Both the position numbers and the translations under genes were made by a program. A stretch of DNA of 12,559 nt from Candidatus Woesearchaeota archaeon (GTDB taxonomy: Archaea > Nanobdellota > Nanobdellia > Woesearchaeales > WJKV01), in NCBI GenBank assembly GCA_019323355.1, contig JAHWHI010000049.1:1-12559 (forward strand). The letters are read 5' to 3'. Position 1 is the stretch's first letter; the number at the start of each line of letters is the position of its first letter. Below, piece after piece: positions 1-6,122 of the stretch. The notes under the pieces were generated by a model that saw only the letters and a program-made list of their open reading frames with translations, searched no databases and was not told where the DNA came from.

Positions 1-92
1 CCTCCTGTCTTGACATTTGTCAAAATCCCGTAGGTCATTTTTCTTCTCCTGTCGTGCTTGACTTCTTCAATACGTCCTTTTGGATATGCCAT
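1..92 (-). CDS. Truncated small ORF downstream of the CARF regulator, unknown function
   Basis: The ATG at 92-90 is preceded by a good SD, GAGGTG at 97-102, five bases before the start. The frame stays open to the window edge, giving about 30 residues. The visible N-terminus begins MAYPKGRIEEVK, followed by a basic stretch (HDRRRK) and then a TYGILTNVKTG segment that could be a beta strand and turn. It begins 12 nt after the stop of the CARF-winged-helix gene on the same strand, so the two are probably one transcript. I do not recognise the family, and the 3' end lies outside the window. Confidence 0.6.
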   Translation of the reverse strand, partial: MAYPKGRIEEVKHDRRRKMTYGILTNVKTG

Positions 93-104
93 TTGTTTCA
101 CCTC

Positions 105-725
105 TTATATTCCTTTTATCAATAATGATCCTAATGGAGACAGTTTAAGATCAATCTTGCCTTTCTTGAGCCTTGTCTCGACAAGACCCATTACTTTAAG
201 GCCTTCTGCCTTGAAGTTTCCATTGATATGGTATGATATCAAGGGCATGCTCATCTTTGTCCTTTGATGTATCTCATCCAGTGCAGTATATTCTTTTTCG
301 CTGAGTATCTGCAATATATCTCTTTTCTTTGCTGTCAATAGTTTATAGTAAGAATACCCTAAGACTGGAAGCATGATCGCTTTGTTATCTTCTGTTGAGA
401 AAGCCCGTATTCCATGGACAAATGCTGCTGCTGTTGCCGCGCACCTGACACTCGGGTCAGCAGTCGCGACATTTATCACAACTCTTTTCCTGTCTTCTCT
501 TTTTATGATGCTTGAAATCTCTTTGAAAATATCTTCCCACTGAGCACCTACTTCTTCTATCTTGGTCAGGATGCCAAACTTGTCCAATTCTGTCTTTGCT
601 TTTTCTGCGATTGGTTTTTTCTCTTTTGTTGACAGAAGTATAACACGCTCTGTTGGGATCTCTTTGATTCCTATGTATAAAGAATTAATGCTGTCGCCAA
701 CAGGAGCTATCACCACGTGTTTCAT
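105..725 (-). CDS. CARF-domain winged-helix transcriptional regulator (HFX_2341/Csa3-like)
   Basis: A 206-residue protein with two parts. Residues 1 to about 125 look like a CARF-type Rossmann fold: an N-terminal strand (HVVIAPVGDS), a strand at 27-32, a helix, then a strand ending in INVATADPSVRCAATAAAF (about 84-102), the position where CARF domains have their ligand-facing loop. Residues about 134-206 read as a winged helix, with a recognition helix around MSMPLISYHING and a C-terminal wing (GLVETRLKKGKIDLKLSPLG). The layout matches archaeal HFX_2341-type (DUF6293) and Csa3-like regulators, which sense a nucleotide ligand and bind DNA. No cas gene or CRISPR array is in the window. The ATG at 725 lies 28 nt from the TATA centre, so the mRNA is probably leaderless. 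It diverges from the glutaredoxin/DoxX operon, a plausible target by position only. The CARF call rests on pattern; the winged helix is the firmer part. Confidence 0.72.
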   Translation of the reverse strand: MKHVVIAPVGDSINSLYIGIKEIPTERVILLSTKEKKPIAEKAKTELDKFGILTKIEEVGAQWEDIFKEISSIIKREDRKRVVINVATADPSVRCAATAAAFVHGIRAFSTEDNKAIMLPVLGYSYYKLLTAKKRDILQILSEKEYTALDEIHQRTKMSMPLISYHINGNFKAEGLKVMGLVETRLKKGKIDLKLSPLGSLLIKGI

Positions 726-748
726 AGGTTTACAGGTTCAACTCATCG

Positions 749-757
749 TATATAAAG
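749..757 (-). promoter_or_regulatory. TATA box for the CARF-winged-helix gene
   Basis: CTTTATATA on the minus strand is centred 28 nt upstream of the ATG at 725. That spacing puts the transcription start at or next to the start codon, so the mRNA should be leaderless. No SD is seen before the ATG. Confidence 0.6.
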
Positions 758-810
758 TTATTGATTTGGGTATTAAAGAGGGGATTTAATTAACATTGTG
801 ATTAGATATG

Positions 811-819
811 TTTAAATAC
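811..819 (+). promoter_or_regulatory. TATA box for the glutaredoxin-DoxX operon
   Basis: TTTAAATAC is centred about 47 nt upstream of the ATG at 862, predicting a leader of about 20 nt that carries the SD GGTGA (852-856). The 136-bp divergent region 726-861 also holds the regulator's promoter and an 8-bp palindrome, TTAATTAA, at 786-793, which is too short to call an operator. Confidence 0.55.
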
Positions 820-861
820 TATTCTTCTATCTTTTTGCCTATAATATAATAGGTGAGATCT

Positions 862-1119
862 ATGGCAAAAAAAGAAGCAACAAAGCAAAAGAAGGTAATT
901 GTCTATTCGACTAAAACATGTCCATACTGTGTTATGGCAAAGGAGTTTCTGAAGCAGAACAAGATAAAGTTCACAGAGAAAGATGTATCTGCTGACAGCG
1001 CTGCTCTGAAAGAGATGCAGGAGAAGAGCGGACAGGGAGGAGTTCCTGTCATTGATATAAATGGAACAATCATTATTGGATTTGATCTTCCAAAACTTAA
1101 AAAAGAGCTTGGATTATAA
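862..1119 (+). CDS. YruB-type glutaredoxin-like protein
   Basis: An 85-residue thioredoxin-fold protein. The order of elements is typical: first strand VIVYST (12-17), redox motif CPYC (Cys20, Cys23), a cis-Pro loop GVPVIDI, and a C-terminal IIIGFD motif followed by a final helix. This closely resembles the YruB/NrdH-like glutaredoxins of anaerobes and archaea, which act as small cytosolic dithiol-disulfide carriers, probably served by a thioredoxin-reductase-type enzyme because most archaea lack glutathione. I chose the ATG at 862 over the in-frame GTG at 853 because that GTG lies inside the SD (AGGTGA, 851-856). The N-terminus has a short Lys-rich extension. The DoxX gene starts 12 nt downstream with its own SD, indicating an operon. 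Confidence 0.9.
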   Translation: MAKKEATKQKKVIVYSTKTCPYCVMAKEFLKQNKIKFTEKDVSADSAALKEMQEKSGQGGVPVIDINGTIIIGFDLPKLKKELGL

Positions 1120-1131
1120 GAGGTGATCTAG

Positions 1132-1530
1132 ATGAATGACTTCAAAGACTATGGTCTTGTTTTTCTTAGGTTAGGAATCGGCTTCGCATTCCTATGGGCT
1201 GGAATACATAAACTGTTTATTGCAGGACCAGCAGCAGGATGGATGGCAGAGTTTTTCGCATCATGGCCATTCCTTCAGTGGGTGATGCCAACACCATTAG
1301 GTGTACTTGAACTATGTATTGGAATACTGCTGATCGTGGGACTGTTCACAAGGATTGTCGGAATCATTGCAACAATCTTACTGCTAGGATTCATTGTGAC
1401 AGTATCTGCAGGTGTGACAGGCGGTTTCTCCAGTTATATGTGGCAGCCAGTCGCAATCCTTGGCGGTGCAATCTGCTTAGCTTTCACAGGAAGCACACCG
1501 ATTAGTTTAGATGGATTGTTCTGGAGATAG
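1132..1530 (+). CDS. DoxX family membrane protein
   Basis: A 132-residue hydrophobic protein with four predicted membrane helices, at roughly residues 8-28, 46-67, 70-92 and 103-121. The opening segment, LVFLRLGIGFAFLWAGIHKL, matches the start of the DoxX family (an Arg in the first helix, then G-x-x-K-L at its end). Family members sit in the cytoplasmic membrane and are linked to thiol, sulfur or redox stress, including the small subunit of thiosulfate:quinone oxidoreductase, but most have no proven activity. The SD AGGTGA (1121-1126) lies five bases before the ATG. Co-transcription with a glutaredoxin supports a thiol-redox role by context only. It ends in TAG, followed by a T-rich tract. 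Confidence 0.85.
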   Translation: MNDFKDYGLVFLRLGIGFAFLWAGIHKLFIAGPAAGWMAEFFASWPFLQWVMPTPLGVLELCIGILLIVGLFTRIVGIIATILLLGFIVTVSAGVTGGFSSYMWQPVAILGGAICLAFTGSTPISLDGLFWR

Positions 1531-1531
1531 G

Positions 1532-1560
1532 TTTTGTTTTTTATTTTTTAATTTCTTTAT
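1532..1560 (+). terminator. T-rich archaeal-type terminator
   Basis: Just after the DoxX stop codon the plus strand has runs of four, six and six T followed by further T-rich sequence, with no stem-loop. Archaeal RNA polymerase typically terminates on such U-tracts, and the next promoter begins about 27 bp downstream. Confidence 0.6.
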
Positions 1561-1586
1561 TTAACACTGTTAACATCAATCACAAG

Positions 1587-1595
1587 CTTTAAAAA
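1587..1595 (+). promoter_or_regulatory. TATA box for the 2-oxoacid:ferredoxin oxidoreductase operon
   Basis: CTTTAAAAA is centred 27 nt upstream of the ATG at 1618. No SD precedes that ATG, so a leaderless transcript is expected. Confidence 0.6.
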
Positions 1596-1617
1596 CACGT
1601 TCTTTTCCTTATTAGGC

Positions 1618-2646
1618 ATGGCAAAGAAGCTTGTGCAGGGAAATGAAGCTATTGCTTTTGGAGCGATGAAGGCTGGGATGAAGTTCTATGCAGGGTATCC
1701 TATAACACCTGCGTCTGAAGTGATGCATACTCTTGCAAAAGAAAAAGAATTAGCTTTTATCCACGCTGAAGATGAGATAGCATCCATCCATATGTGCATT
1801 GGCGCGTCTCTTGGAGGTGCAAAGTCAATGACAGCGACTTCTGGACCTGGTTTCTCACTTATGCAGGAAGGTATTGGTTTAGGACATATGATTGAGGTGC
1901 CGATGGTAATTGTCAATTGCCAGAGGGTAGGTCCTAGCACTGGAATGCCGACTTTGGGTGCGCAGGGTGATGTGATGCAGTCAAGATGGGGATCGCACGG
2001 AGATTATTATCCAATAGTTTTCTATCCCAATTCTGTTGCAGAATCTTACAAATATACAATCGAAGCTTTCAATGCTGCTGAAGAATCTTTATCTCCTGTT
2101 ATTGTTCTATCAGATACAAATATCTCCCACATCTATGAGACAGTTGATTTTGAAGAGATCGATAAAGACGTAAAGATTGTTGACAGGAAGTTGAAGCCGA
2201 TTGGAAATGGGACCCGGCATTTTACAGGATTGACTCACAAAGGAGATTATCCAGCGACAAAAGAGACGCAAGTGCACCGTGATATGATCAAGAATATGAA
2301 GGAAAAGATAACTAAAGTTGCAGCAAAGTATGATTTTTACGAATATATCGAGAATAAATCGAGCGACACTCTGCTTATTGCTTATGGAATCACATCGCGT
2401 GTTATTCTCCCTTTGAAAGAAAAGTATGGAATATTCCGGCCGATACGTATGTTTCCTGTTCTTGAAAAAGAACTCAAGGATGCTGCGAAAAACTACAAGA
2501 ACATTGTGGTTGTCGAGATGAATGACGGGCAGTATGCAGGAGAGGTAGAACGTGTATTGAAAAAAGATGTAAAGAAGATTGCTCAATTAGGCGGAACAGT
2601 CAAGTTAAGTGAGATAGAAGAGGGATTAAGGGATTTAAACTTGTAA
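1618..2646 (+). CDS. korA: 2-oxoacid:ferredoxin oxidoreductase, alpha subunit
   Basis: A 342-residue protein with the family signature GYPITPASE (26-34), which contacts the thiamine diphosphate/substrate site, then the TSGPGFSLMQEGIGLG segment and QRVGPSTGMPT, a hallmark of KorA/VorB-type alpha subunits with the conserved Arg and Thr. The C-terminal half holds the second domain, ending in a strand-rich VVVEMNDGQYAGEVERVL region. With the beta and gamma subunits it forms a cytosolic enzyme that oxidatively decarboxylates 2-oxoacids to acyl-CoA and reduces ferredoxin. No gamma domain is fused to it; gamma is separate. Substrate cannot be fixed from motifs, so 2-oxoglutarate (Kor), branched-chain oxoacids (Vor) or a broad range are all open, and the symbol is a family label. 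The ATG at 1618 is leaderless. The beta gene starts 6 nt after the stop. Confidence 0.9.
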   Translation: MAKKLVQGNEAIAFGAMKAGMKFYAGYPITPASEVMHTLAKEKELAFIHAEDEIASIHMCIGASLGGAKSMTATSGPGFSLMQEGIGLGHMIEVPMVIVNCQRVGPSTGMPTLGAQGDVMQSRWGSHGDYYPIVFYPNSVAESYKYTIEAFNAAEESLSPVIVLSDTNISHIYETVDFEEIDKDVKIVDRKLKPIGNGTRHFTGLTHKGDYPATKETQVHRDMIKNMKEKITKVAAKYDFYEYIENKSSDTLLIAYGITSRVILPLKEKYGIFRPIRMFPVLEKELKDAAKNYKNIVVVEMNDGQYAGEVERVLKKDVKKIAQLGGTVKLSEIEEGLRDLNL

Positions 2647-2652
2647 TAAAAA

Positions 2653-3381
2653 ATGGAGAACGATTTAATCAAGCAGGAACGGATGCCAACTGTATGGTGT
2701 GCAGGCTGTGGTTTGCATGTCATGCTTAGTGATTTTGCTAAAGTTTTTGCTGAACTTAATATGGATCATACTAACACAGCAATCATTGCGGGTATTGGCT
2801 GTACTGGACGTGCAGCTGGATATTTCAAAGTTGATACAATACACGGATGCCACGGCAGGGCTGTTCCTGTTGCAGAGGGTCTTAAGAAAGCAAGGCCTGA
2901 CATGAATGTGCTAGTCTTTTCAGGCGACGGTGATCTTGCTGGTATCGGTGGAAACCATCTTCTGCATTCAGCAAGAAGAGGTGCGAATATCACTGTTGTC
3001 TGCAACAGCAATAAGATATATGGGCTTACTGGAGGACAGATGTCTCCTACAACACCAAAGGGAGCGCCTACTGTAACTTCTCCATCTGGGACAGAGTACG
3101 AACCAATAGATATGCAGGCTATTATTCTTGCCAATAAAAAAGTCATGTATTGCAGGACTTCATTTGTCCATCGGGAGCATATGGCGAAATGCATGAAACA
3201 AGCTCTTGCGTTTGAAGGCTTTGCATTTGTAGAAATTCTTGCAGAATGTTTAGAGACATTCGGGAAACGGCAGGGGCGCACAATGAAGGATATTGTCTCA
3301 GATCTTAAGAACAACTTCAAGATTGTTGAAGGCAAAGATAGGTTGGAAGCAGATGAATTAGGTATTGTGGTTAAAAAATGA
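2653..3381 (+). CDS. korB: 2-oxoacid:ferredoxin oxidoreductase, beta subunit (TPP and [4Fe-4S])
   Basis: A 242-residue catalytic subunit. Cys16 and Cys19 (WCAGCG), Cys50 (GIGCTGR) and Cys199 (AECLETF) match the four ligands of the single [4Fe-4S] cluster in this family. The thiamine diphosphate motif runs from GDG (91-93) to CNSNKIYGLTGGQ (117-129). Most relatives have NN where this protein has Ser119-Asn120; Asn120 aligns with the metal-binding Asn, so the site should still hold Mg2+. SPTTPKG follows, as in the family. Together with alpha and gamma it carries out oxidative decarboxylation of a 2-oxoacid in the cytosol. No clear SD precedes it, and translation is probably coupled to the alpha gene 6 nt upstream. 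Its stop overlaps the gamma start (ATGA). Confidence 0.93.
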   Translation: MENDLIKQERMPTVWCAGCGLHVMLSDFAKVFAELNMDHTNTAIIAGIGCTGRAAGYFKVDTIHGCHGRAVPVAEGLKKARPDMNVLVFSGDGDLAGIGGNHLLHSARRGANITVVCNSNKIYGLTGGQMSPTTPKGAPTVTSPSGTEYEPIDMQAIILANKKVMYCRTSFVHREHMAKCMKQALAFEGFAFVEILAECLETFGKRQGRTMKDIVSDLKNNFKIVEGKDRLEADELGIVVKK

Positions 3382-3893
3382 AAAAGACAATAATAATCTC
3401 AGGAGAAGGCGGACAGGGGGTCAAATTAATAGGCCAGATTCTAGGAAAGATACTTGCAGGCCTTGGCTATGAGGTTTCTGTGGACTATTCTTTTGACACT
3501 GCTATCAGAGGTGGAAAGATTGATGCATATCTCACTTTTTCCGACGATAAAATAGATAATCCAATAATAGAGAACGCAGACTTTTTCATACGCTTGTCTG
3601 CAATGGCTGAAGAAGGCAATGGTACTGTAACTATCTGTGATTCTGAACTTTGCAAGCAGGAGAAATGTGACTCTAAAACATGCAAGATCGCAAATCTTCC
3701 ATTCCAAAAATCAGCAATAGAGAAATTCGGCAATAAAGTCATGATGAACATGATTGTCCTGGGCAAGATCCTTAAAATGCTTGACATAGATATTGACAAA
3801 CTCAAATTTGAGAAGATACTTCCTCCAAAGATGCTTGACCAGAATATAGAGGCACTGCGGTATGGGTTTAATCTTGTTGAAGAGAGAAACTGA
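3378..3893 (+). CDS. korC: 2-oxoacid:ferredoxin oxidoreductase, gamma subunit with a four-Cys insert
   Basis: A 171-residue subunit that opens with IIISGEGGQGVKLIGQILG, the glycine-rich GxGGQGV signature of KorC/PorC gamma subunits, thought to help bind CoA. It overlaps the beta gene by ATGA, so translation is coupled. The C-terminal half (KVMMNMIVLGKILKML...) is also family-like. The odd part is residues 87-102, where four cysteines fall at exact five-residue intervals: Cys87, Cys92, Cys97 and Cys102 (CX4CX4CX4C). I know of no such motif in ordinary gamma subunits. It may bind a metal or a cluster, or may be a disulfide-prone loop. No delta (ferredoxin-like) gene follows; the next gene has its own promoter immediately after this stop. 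Confidence 0.88.
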   Translation: MKKTIIISGEGGQGVKLIGQILGKILAGLGYEVSVDYSFDTAIRGGKIDAYLTFSDDKIDNPIIENADFFIRLSAMAEEGNGTVTICDSELCKQEKCDSKTCKIANLPFQKSAIEKFGNKVMMNMIVLGKILKMLDIDIDKLKFEKILPPKMLDQNIEALRYGFNLVEERN

Positions 3894-3901
3894 TAACAAT
3901 A

Positions 3902-3910
3902 TTTAAATAC
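3902..3910 (+). promoter_or_regulatory. TATA box for the aldolase gene
   Basis: TTTAAATAC begins 8 nt after the korC stop and is centred exactly 27 nt before the ATG at 3933. This spacing, the same as for the other leaderless genes here, favours 3933 over the ATG at 3927. No terminator separates it from korC. Confidence 0.6.
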
Positions 3911-3932
3911 CAGAACTTCTAGATATATGCTT

Positions 3933-4847
3933 ATGGTGATAGTTGACACAAAAGGCATTCTCAAGAAAGCTCAAAGAGGAGATTATGCTGTTGGGCATTT
4001 CAATACTAACAATCTTGAGTTCACAAAAGCTATTGTTGAAACTGCAAACAAGCTGAGATCTCCTGTGATTGTCGCTACATCCCATGGCGCGATAAAATAC
4101 GGAGGCATAGAACAGATTGCCTCTATTGCCAGAAATTCTGCTAAAGAAGTAAAAGTTCCTGTTGCATTGCACCTAGACCACAGCCCAAACATGGCATTGA
4201 TCAAAGATTGTGTCAAATATGGGTGGACTTCTATTATGATTGATGCATCGCACTACAAGTTTGATGTAAATGTCAAGAGGACCAAGCAGGCAGTGCAGTT
4301 CTGCCGCAAATACAAAATTCCTGTCGAGGCTGAATTAGGCCAATTAGGCGGAGAGGAAGGCTGGGTCAAAGGCAAGAATATATTCACGAATCCTATGCAG
4401 GCAAAGATCTTTGTTGAGAAGACCGGGTGCGATTCTCTGGCTGTAGCAATTGGAACAAGCCACGGTGCTTACAAGTTCAAAGGAACTCCAAAATTAGATT
4501 TGCAAAGACTGAAGGCGATAAGAGAGATTGTTGATGTTCCATTAGTCCTGCATGGAGCATCCTCTGTTCCAGCAGATCTTATCCGAAAAGCTAACAAATA
4601 TGGTGCTAAGATAAAAGGTGCTGCAGGCGTCCCTGACAGCCAGATAAGAAAAGCACTTAAACTTGGAATATGCAAAGTTAATACAGACACAGATTTAAGG
4701 ATCGCGTTTGATTACGGTGTGCGAAAGTTTCTTAAGACAAACCCTTCTGAATTTGACCCTCGGAAGATTATAGGTTCTGGAATTTTAGAAGTTCAAAAGA
4801 TAGTCGAGAAAAAGATAAGATTACTCAAAAGCGTCGGGAAGGCTTGA
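3933..4847 (+). CDS. fba: Class II fructose-bisphosphate aldolase (zinc-dependent)
   Basis: About 304 residues from the ATG at 3933 (306 from the ATG at 3927, whose numbering is used here). The class II aldolase motifs are all present: GHFNTNNLE near the N-terminus, HLDHS with catalytic Asp84 and zinc ligand His85, EAELGQLGGEEG with Glu136, the zinc ligands His179 (IGTSHGAYK) and His209 (LVLHGASSVP), and KVNTDTD for phosphate binding. It should interconvert fructose 1,6-bisphosphate with glyceraldehyde 3-phosphate and dihydroxyacetone phosphate in the cytosol. A tagatose-bisphosphate or other ketose-bisphosphate aldolase is the alternative. Many archaea use unrelated class I or bifunctional enzymes for this step, so a class II enzyme hints at acquisition from bacteria (inference). 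The 3' end overlaps the convergent FAD oxidoreductase gene by 27 bp. Confidence 0.9.
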   Translation: MVIVDTKGILKKAQRGDYAVGHFNTNNLEFTKAIVETANKLRSPVIVATSHGAIKYGGIEQIASIARNSAKEVKVPVALHLDHSPNMALIKDCVKYGWTSIMIDASHYKFDVNVKRTKQAVQFCRKYKIPVEAELGQLGGEEGWVKGKNIFTNPMQAKIFVEKTGCDSLAVAIGTSHGAYKFKGTPKLDLQRLKAIREIVDVPLVLHGASSVPADLIRKANKYGAKIKGAAGVPDSQIRKALKLGICKVNTDTDLRIAFDYGVRKFLKTNPSEFDPRKIIGSGILEVQKIVEKKIRLLKSVGKA

Positions 4848-6122
4848 AGGCTCTTTTTCTTCTGCTGGTTCTGGCTTCCGTTCTATGAGCAAAGACTTAA
4901 GATCAAGCATCGGGTCGAACAATCGTGTTGCGATCAGATCAACATTCATCTGCTTATCAATGAGCTTCTTGAATACCTCTGCGTTTGTCCGGTCTCCATA
5001 GAAGGAAGCTCCAATTATCCTTCCATCTTTGAGGACAACAGCCTTATGCTTATCTCCGATCTTACATCCCAGGTGGATTAGTCTATACTGCTTTCTCTCT
5101 TTCAATGACAGTTTTGGATTGAAATCTCCCATGAAAACATAAGGAAGACCGAAGAATGATGTGAAATTTGAAAATATCCCTGGATTGAAGCTAAGGTTTC
5201 CTTCGAGCATGTTCTGGCCTGCGATCTGCCCCATCTTTGCAGCCGGAAACCAGGATCTCCTGTCCTCGTACTGAAAGAATTTAGTATCCTTGAACTGCAC
5301 GCAGTCTCCTGCTGCATATATGTTCTGATGGTTTGTCTTTAATTTGTCGTCGACAATTATGCCTTCATCAATGCTGATGCCGCTGCCATTGAGGAATGAA
5401 ATATTTGGCTTGACACCGATAGCCACAACAACCAGATTTGTCTTGTATATCTTGCCTTTTGTGCTTTTGACCTCGATAACTTCGCCGTCCTTTCCCCGGA
5501 ATTCCTTTGCAGCCTCGTTCAATCTTATGTCTATCCCTGCATCAGTCATCCTTGTGAAAAGCTTGCGCGAGACACATGTGTCAAGAACAGGAATCCCTAT
5601 CTGGTTCTCTCGGACAAGCAGTGTTACCCTGTTCCCCAACTTATACATCGCCTCAGCTACTTGCAGAGCAAGGATTCCGGCACCGATTATAACAACACGA
5701 CGGTGGATGCGCGCTTTTGTCATGATGTTCTTTGCGTCATTCATGTTCCTTAATGTATGGACGCCATTAAGTTCTGCTCCGGGCCAGGTGTCCATGATCG
5801 GAGAAGCACCTGTTGCAATAAGAAGCTTGTCGTACTTTACAAGACCTGTCCCTTCTAGTACAACCTGATTTGTTTCAGGGATCACTTTTGTAACATTCTT
5901 GTTAATTACTCCGATATTCTGTTTTTCATAGAATTTGATAGGTTTAAGCAGCAAACTTTCCTCGTCGAGATCTCCCTTGAGGTACTTTGTAAGTGCCGGC
6001 CTGAAATAAGAATTATAATGCTCATTTGTGATAATAGTGATCCTTCCTTTTTTATCACTATCGCGGATTGTTTCTGCTGCAGTTATTCCTGCAACACCAT
6101 TCCCAATGATCACGTAATGCAT
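4821..6122 (-). CDS. FAD/NAD(P)-dependent oxidoreductase (NirB/rubredoxin-reductase-like)
   Basis: A 433-residue two-dinucleotide-fold flavoprotein. The FAD site begins at GNGVAGI (7-13), the NAD(P) site is IIGAGILALQVAE in the middle, and the second FAD motif is IYAAGDC around residue 270. Residues 36-47 read YNSYFRPALTKY, as in NirB-type and rubredoxin reductases, with no redox-active Cys at the place used by NADH oxidases and CoA-disulfide reductases. It therefore probably passes electrons between NAD(P)H and an Fe-S or rubredoxin-like partner. That partner may be the Fe-S/CCG protein just upstream: its TAG stop abuts this ATG with no gap, and the SD (GAGGGTGA) lies inside its last codons. 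The C-terminal 100 residues hold a SIR/NirB-like accessory region and an acidic tail. Its 3' end runs 27 bp into the aldolase gene on the other strand. Confidence 0.88.
   Translation of the reverse strand: MHYVIIGNGVAGITAAETIRDSDKKGRITIITNEHYNSYFRPALTKYLKGDLDEESLLLKPIKFYEKQNIGVINKNVTKVIPETNQVVLEGTGLVKYDKLLIATGASPIMDTWPGAELNGVHTLRNMNDAKNIMTKARIHRRVVIIGAGILALQVAEAMYKLGNRVTLLVRENQIGIPVLDTCVSRKLFTRMTDAGIDIRLNEAAKEFRGKDGEVIEVKSTKGKIYKTNLVVVAIGVKPNISFLNGSGISIDEGIIVDDKLKTNHQNIYAAGDCVQFKDTKFFQYEDRRSWFPAAKMGQIAGQNMLEGNLSFNPGIFSNFTSFFGLPYVFMGDFNPKLSLKERKQYRLIHLGCKIGDKHKAVVLKDGRIIGASFYGDRTNAEVFKKLIDKQMNVDLIATRLFDPMLDLKSLLIERKPEPAEEKEPSSLPDAFE

Noticed and set aside
853..861. GTG start at 853 for the glutaredoxin
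   Set aside because: The GTG is part of the SD AGGTGA that serves the ATG at 862, and glutaredoxins do not need the extra residues.
5344..5868. A 174-codon plus-strand frame
   Set aside because: It is antisense to the well-supported FAD oxidoreductase, and its translation shows no family motif.
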